Source of the DNA: an uncultured Campylobacter sp.
GTDB taxonomy: Bacteria; Campylobacterota; Campylobacteria; Campylobacterales; Campylobacteraceae
Direction: 5' to 3'
Assembly: GCF_938030145.1 (NCBI RefSeq)
Contig: NZ_CALHGM010000040.1
Location: 62,001-126,000, forward strand
DNA length: 64,000 bases
Part shown: piece by piece, positions 63,242 through 64,000 of the stretch
Numbering within the stretch: the first letter of the stretch is position 1
Layout of the letters: each line of letters opens with the position of its first letter
The notes under the pieces: generated by a model
The model's input: only the letters and a program-made list of their open reading frames with translations
The model's database searches: none
Told to the model about the DNA's origin: nothing
Position numbers and translations under genes: made by a program

Positions 63242-64000
63242 ATGCAAAGCAAAGCCCATCCATGCCCAAAATGCGGCGAAAACACGATCTATTTCGACGG
63301 CATCTGCCACTCATGCAGCCAAAAGCAGAGGCGGGACGAAATTTTAAACCTAAGCGCGGACGAAGTGGAGGCGATGATCCTAAAAATCGCGGACCGAATC
63401 GATGAGATCGAAAAATGGGATGAGATTTACAACGATTTTTGGGCGCTTTTTAGCCTACGTGACATACACGATCCAAGGATCGCGCGAGCCGCCGCGGCGG
63501 CGGAGATCTACTGCCCGCCGGAGCTTTACTTCGGCGCGCCTAAGGACGTGAGAGACGCGCTCGTCCGCAAGCTCGCCTCGCTGCAGGACAATGCCAAAAA
63601 CACTCTAAACGACCTACTGTGCGCGCTTGCGTGGCAGGGCGACGAGCAGACGACGCAGCTTTTTTATGAGCTGTATCAAAACCCAAAGCCGTGGCGCCAA
63701 AAGCTCTACGCAGGCACCGAAATTTACGCGCAAATCGGCGGCTGGAGCTTTGACGAGGCGGGCGAGCGAAAATCGCTCGTTTTTGATAAGTGCCTCTCGG
63801 TAGTGCGCGCGAGAGACGGCGCGGAGAAAAACGGCGTTTGCGCGAGCGGGCGCGGAGATGAAAGCGCGAGTAAAATTTCAAATTTCAAAGGCGGCGCGGA
63901 CGGCGAAAATTACGAACAAAATGCGCAAAACGGCGCGGATAAAATTTCAAATTTACACGCGGGCGTACAGAGTGCTCGCGCAAGCATGGACGAAGACGCG
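63242..64000 (+). CDS. zinc-ribbon protein, partial at the right edge
   Basis: At least 253 codons from ATG 63242, preceded by AAGGAGAT; no stop before the window ends. N-terminal zinc ribbon CPKCG...CHSC (about 8-25), then helical repeats with Asp/Glu-rich surfaces (ADRIDEIEKWDEIY, PPELYFGAPKDVRDALV, ALAWQGDEQTTQLFYEL). From about residue 195 the composition changes to Gly/Ala/Asn/Asp with the repeated segment KISNF / KISNL encoded by AAAATTTCAAATTT, another low-complexity insertion of the kind seen elsewhere. No family is recognised. Confidence 0.6.
   Translation, partial: MQSKAHPCPKCGENTIYFDGICHSCSQKQRRDEILNLSADEVEAMILKIADRIDEIEKWDEIYNDFWALFSLRDIHDPRIARAAAAAEIYCPPELYFGAPKDVRDALVRKLASLQDNAKNTLNDLLCALAWQGDEQTTQLFYELYQNPKPWRQKLYAGTEIYAQIGGWSFDEAGERKSLVFDKCLSVVRARDGAEKNGVCASGRGDESASKISNFKGGADGENYEQNAQNGADKISNLHAGVQSARASMDEDA

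Overview
The window looks like the chromosome of a Campylobacter from the mid-GC, mostly oral group (C. gracilis / C. showae / C. rectus type). The genus call rests on several things: the rpmH-rnpA-yidD-yidC-jag-mnmE order, lipooligosaccharide (LOS) genes downstream of an htrB-like acyltransferase, a homopolymeric G11 tract, and pervasive AAATTTTA-type motifs in otherwise GC-richer DNA. The species is not resolved.

Left edge (1-1600): the tail of a gene that runs in from the left, followed by small genes that resemble immunity proteins of polymorphic toxins.

1995-11852: a complete filamentous-phage (inovirus) prophage. It is bounded by 46-bp direct repeats made from the 3' half of an initiator tRNA gene; the intact tRNA-fMet is at the right end. 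Left to right it carries a HigB/HigA-like toxin-antitoxin pair; a leftward HTH regulator plus membrane-anchored Mrr-like nuclease; then the rightward phage genes: ssDNA-binding protein, major coat protein, terminator, three tiny membrane proteins, pIII-like adsorption protein, pVI-like protein, Zot/pI ATPase, secretin (pIV-like), rolling-circle Rep and tyrosine integrase. It is visibly AT-richer than the chromosome.

11.8-28.5 kb: tRNA-fMet, tRNA-Gln, a pseudopilin with a near-ideal sigma70 promoter, the agmatine-to-putrescine genes aguA-aguB, tRNA-Arg, a G11 tract, small secreted proteins, msrAB, purH, a lipoprotein, a ClpP/SppA-fold protease, a TerB-DnaJ protein and purL. They are separated by unusually long non-coding stretches filled with AAATTTTA motifs.

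28.5-37.6 kb: an LOS/surface-glycan locus read leftward, with an LpxL/HtrB acyltransferase, an ELM1-like protein, two GT4 and one GT2 glycosyltransferase, two paralogous polysaccharide deacetylases, an O-antigen ligase-like protein and small membrane proteins.

37.6-42.6 kb: the rpmH-rnpA-yidD-yidC-jag-mnmE operon for ribosome, RNase P, membrane insertion and tRNA modification. 42.6-48.4 kb: a MacAB-TolC-type efflux operon and an EamA permease. 48.6-58.9 kb (rightward): glmU, coaBC, uppS, a prepilin peptidase, an LptF/G permease, truA and a TAXI-TRAP transporter. 60-64 kb: lrgA-lrgB, a cytidylate-kinase-like protein and a partial gene at the right edge.

Two features stand out. One is the complete inovirus with defence-like cargo in an initiator tRNA gene. 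The other is a recurring pattern in which conserved proteins (AguB, MnmE, a GT4 enzyme, an ELM1-like protein, TruA and the last partial gene) carry long in-frame low-complexity insertions or extensions whose DNA has the same spaced AAATTT motifs as the intergenic regions.
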